Shown piece after piece: positions 62,091 through 64,000 of a stretch of 64,000 nucleotides of DNA. The position numbers and the translations under genes were made by a program. Position 1 is the first letter of the stretch. Every line of letters starts with the position of its first letter. The DNA is from Pedobacter gandavensis. GTDB taxonomy: Bacteria > Bacteroidota > Bacteroidia > Sphingobacteriales > Sphingobacteriaceae. The notes beneath the pieces are model-generated. The model saw nothing but the letters and a program-made list of their open reading frames with translations, did not search any database and was not told where the DNA came from. The stretch is taken from assembly GCF_014172405.1 (NCBI RefSeq), contig NZ_WNXC01000006.1, positions 248,001 to 312,000 on the forward strand, read 5' to 3'.

Positions 62091-64000
62091 CTACTGAGCG
62101 TTAAGCTCAAAAACTGAGCTACTTAGGGGCGTAATTTTTCCTGGAGAAAGATTCAAACCTACTTTCATCAGGTAATCCCCAGTGTAAACCTTTCCATCGT
62201 CTGGATGTCCGGCAGGAGTATCTGCTAAGCGGTTAATTTCTTTCAGTTGGTATCTTTTTTCAGGATCCAGGCCAGACAATAAGACCCTACCCATAAATTC
62301 CTTTCTTCTAAAGTTCAGCAGGTAATTGAACAAAACGGCTTTATTTTTTGCCTCGTCTACATACATCAACACTGCCCTGTTTTCTTCATAAGGAGAAACC
62401 AATCTGTATAAATCACCAAACCAAATCACCTTGCTGATGCGGTTGTAATTTTCTACAGCTGCCTTACTGAATTGAATTTCAGCCGGTGTCAAAGCATTCA
62501 CCCGAATATCATAGCCCATTTTCCCCATCATGGCCACATCTGTACGGAATTTTAAAGACTGTTTACCCATAGAGGTCACGTGACTGGAAACGGTAAGAGA
62601 TGGAAAGAAATTAAGGTATCCCCATTGGATAAATACGCGTTCTAAACCATCGGTATTGTCGCTAGGCCAGAACTCTGTAAAGTACTTTAATCCGCCATAA
62701 TCGACACGGCCGCCACCACCTGCACAAAGCATGATGGGCAAATGGGGGTGCTTTTTCCTTAACCGTTCCATCACCTCATACAGGCTTTTGGTATAATCAA
62801 TAAACAGATTCCCTTGATTTTCCTTTAAGAACGGAGAAAAAGTATTGGTCAACATTCTATTGCAGTCCCATTTCACAAAGGCAATCCCTGGATTTTGACT
62901 AATGAGGTCATCTACGGTATGGAATACAAAATCCTGCACTTTCGGATTAACCAGGTCCAATACCAATTGATTTCTGGAAAGTGCTTCTTCCCGATTTGGC
63001 AGTTTCAGAATCCAATCCGGATGTTGTTCATACAACTCACTCTTTGGACTCACCATTTCCGGTTCCAGCCAGATGCCAAATTTCAGGCCGCGGCTACCCG
63101 CCTCTTTTACCAGGTGACCAATACCTCCAGGCAGTTTCTTTTTATCTACTTGCCAATCGCCCAATGCCGTTTTATCCGCATCACGAGGGTATTTATTGCC
63201 AAACCAGCCATCATCTAACAGGAATAAATCTACGCCCAACTTCTTTGCACCATCGAATAAATCCACCAGCACCTCCTGATTGAAATCCATATGGGTAGCT
63301 TCCCAATTGTTCAATAACGTTAAGCGAGGCTGATCTCCATCGGGTATGTTATATTTCCTCGCCCATCGGTGCAGATTTCTGCTGGCTTGTCCTTTCCCTT
63401 TATTTGTATAGGTAAATATAAATGCTGGGGTTTCAAAGGTTTTATTTGGCATCAGCTTATACGCTGAGGCATAAGGATTCATCCCATTGATCATTCTTAA
63501 TGAATTTTGCTGATCGATTTCGAAGGAACATTGAAAATTCCCAGACCAGGCCAAGGTACCGGCAATCAGTTCACCGGTATTTTCTTCTGCTATTTTGTTT
63601 AAGGATAAAAAGAATGCGGGGGCACGGTACATATGCGCACGGGTTCCCAGTTTACTATCCAGAATTTTAATCCCGGAAGTCAGCTGTGTTTCTTTCATCC
63701 TCATTTCCGTCATATAATCGCCGTCAAACTGACTCAACCAATATTTTGACGCATCAAAATGAAGCATTGATGAGGCATAATTACTGAGTAATACCGGTTT
63801 CTTTTCCTGATGTCTAATCTCTGTCCAGGTTTTGAGTACATCCTCGTTATAATAAGCTTCAAAATGCAAAATTACGGTTACCGGATACTTCGGGTCTTTA
63901 AGGGTAATGGCGGTATGGGTAACTGATTCATTAGCTTTATCTGTTTTAGCGCCTGCATAAACCAGGTCTAAAGAAGGATTACCATCCGCATGCAGGATCC
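62091..64000 (-). CDS. GH36 alpha-galactosidase, N-terminus cut by window edge
   Basis: At least 636 residues, open at the right edge of the window; the 5' end lies beyond 64000. GH36 marks: LLNNWEATHMDFN, LFLLDDGWFG, GIWLEPEMVS, the nucleophile Asp in FVKWDCNR (codon 62865-62867) and the acid/base Asp in FWPSDNTDGLER. The N-terminal beta-supersandwich and C-terminal Greek-key domains are both visible. It releases alpha-linked galactose from oligosaccharides such as raffinose or galactomannan fragments. It is transcribed ahead of the SusC/SusD genes on the same strand, with a 109-base gap. Confidence 0.95.
   Translation of the reverse strand, partial: ILHADGNPSLDLVYAGAKTDKANESVTHTAITLKDPKYPVTVILHFEAYYNEDVLKTWTEIRHQEKKPVLLSNYASSMLHFDASKYWLSQFDGDYMTEMRMKETQLTSGIKILDSKLGTRAHMYRAPAFFLSLNKIAEENTGELIAGTLAWSGNFQCSFEIDQQNSLRMINGMNPYASAYKLMPNKTFETPAFIFTYTNKGKGQASRNLHRWARKYNIPDGDQPRLTLLNNWEATHMDFNQEVLVDLFDGAKKLGVDLFLLDDGWFGNKYPRDADKTALGDWQVDKKKLPGGIGHLVKEAGSRGLKFGIWLEPEMVSPKSELYEQHPDWILKLPNREEALSRNQLVLDLVNPKVQDFVFHTVDDLISQNPGIAFVKWDCNRMLTNTFSPFLKENQGNLFIDYTKSLYEVMERLRKKHPHLPIMLCAGGGGRVDYGGLKYFTEFWPSDNTDGLERVFIQWGYLNFFPSLTVSSHVTSMGKQSLKFRTDVAMMGKMGYDIRVNALTPAEIQFSKAAVENYNRISKVIWFGDLYRLVSPYEENRAVLMYVDEAKNKAVLFNYLLNFRRKEFMGRVLLSGLDPEKRYQLKEINRLADTPAGHPDDGKVYTGDYLMKVGLNLSPGKITPLSSSVFELNAQ

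Overview
The window looks like chromosomal DNA of a soil or freshwater Bacteroidota of the Pedobacter / Sphingobacteriaceae type. The reasons are three SusC/SusD pairs, an ECF sigma/FecR circuit, families typical of this phylum (DUF6266, DUF6122, BamA-like and AsmA-like giants), promoters of the form TAnnTTTG and the absence of conspicuous Shine-Dalgarno sequences. The genus is an inference; no rRNA or other marker is present. I found no tRNA, rRNA, CRISPR array or transposase.

Left edge (1-6000) is accessory. A RadC/JAB protein cut by the window start, a dense cluster of inverted repeats (488-618), a tiny Hc1 histone-like gene and a DUF3945 fragment are what one sees at the end of a Bacteroidota integrative conjugative element. 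Next to them, divergently transcribed, is a 1217-residue STAND NTPase with an nSTAND3-like P-loop module and a long helical C-terminus. It is the best candidate in the window for an uncharacterised anti-phage or conflict system.

Middle (6000-33300) is ordinary chromosome. It holds a FadR-controlled TauE/DUF1634 export operon with two operators, TerD, a GIY-YIG protein, a cation exporter, bestrophin, DUF72, an ABC ATPase with a small membrane partner, a serine hydrolase behind a TPR protein with an embedded HExxH site, a heptad-repeat coiled-coil protein, a YegP-like protein, a Crp/Fnr regulator, a SMUG2-like glycosylase, dnaA with DnaA boxes upstream (possible oriC), a VirJ-like lipoprotein, a Pif1-like helicase, a TetR-HMA-like-MFS efflux operon, a TPR protein and an AsmA-like protein.

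Right part (33300-64000) is devoted mostly to glycans. One locus holds GH92 + SusD + SusC on the minus strand and ECF sigma + FecR + STN-containing SusC + SusD on the plus strand. A 13-bp sequence repeated in opposite orientation lies in front of both arms and may be the promoter element of the ECF sigma factor. Then come an EEP-family hydrolase, cysteine biosynthesis (serine acetyltransferase, CysM), an L,D-transpeptidase, a cold-shock protein, an outer-membrane barrel fused to a kinase-like N-domain, YdcF and DinB. The window ends in a second glycan locus, SusD + SusC + GH36 alpha-galactosidase, whose susC carries an in-frame amber codon. Well-formed terminators separate most convergent units.
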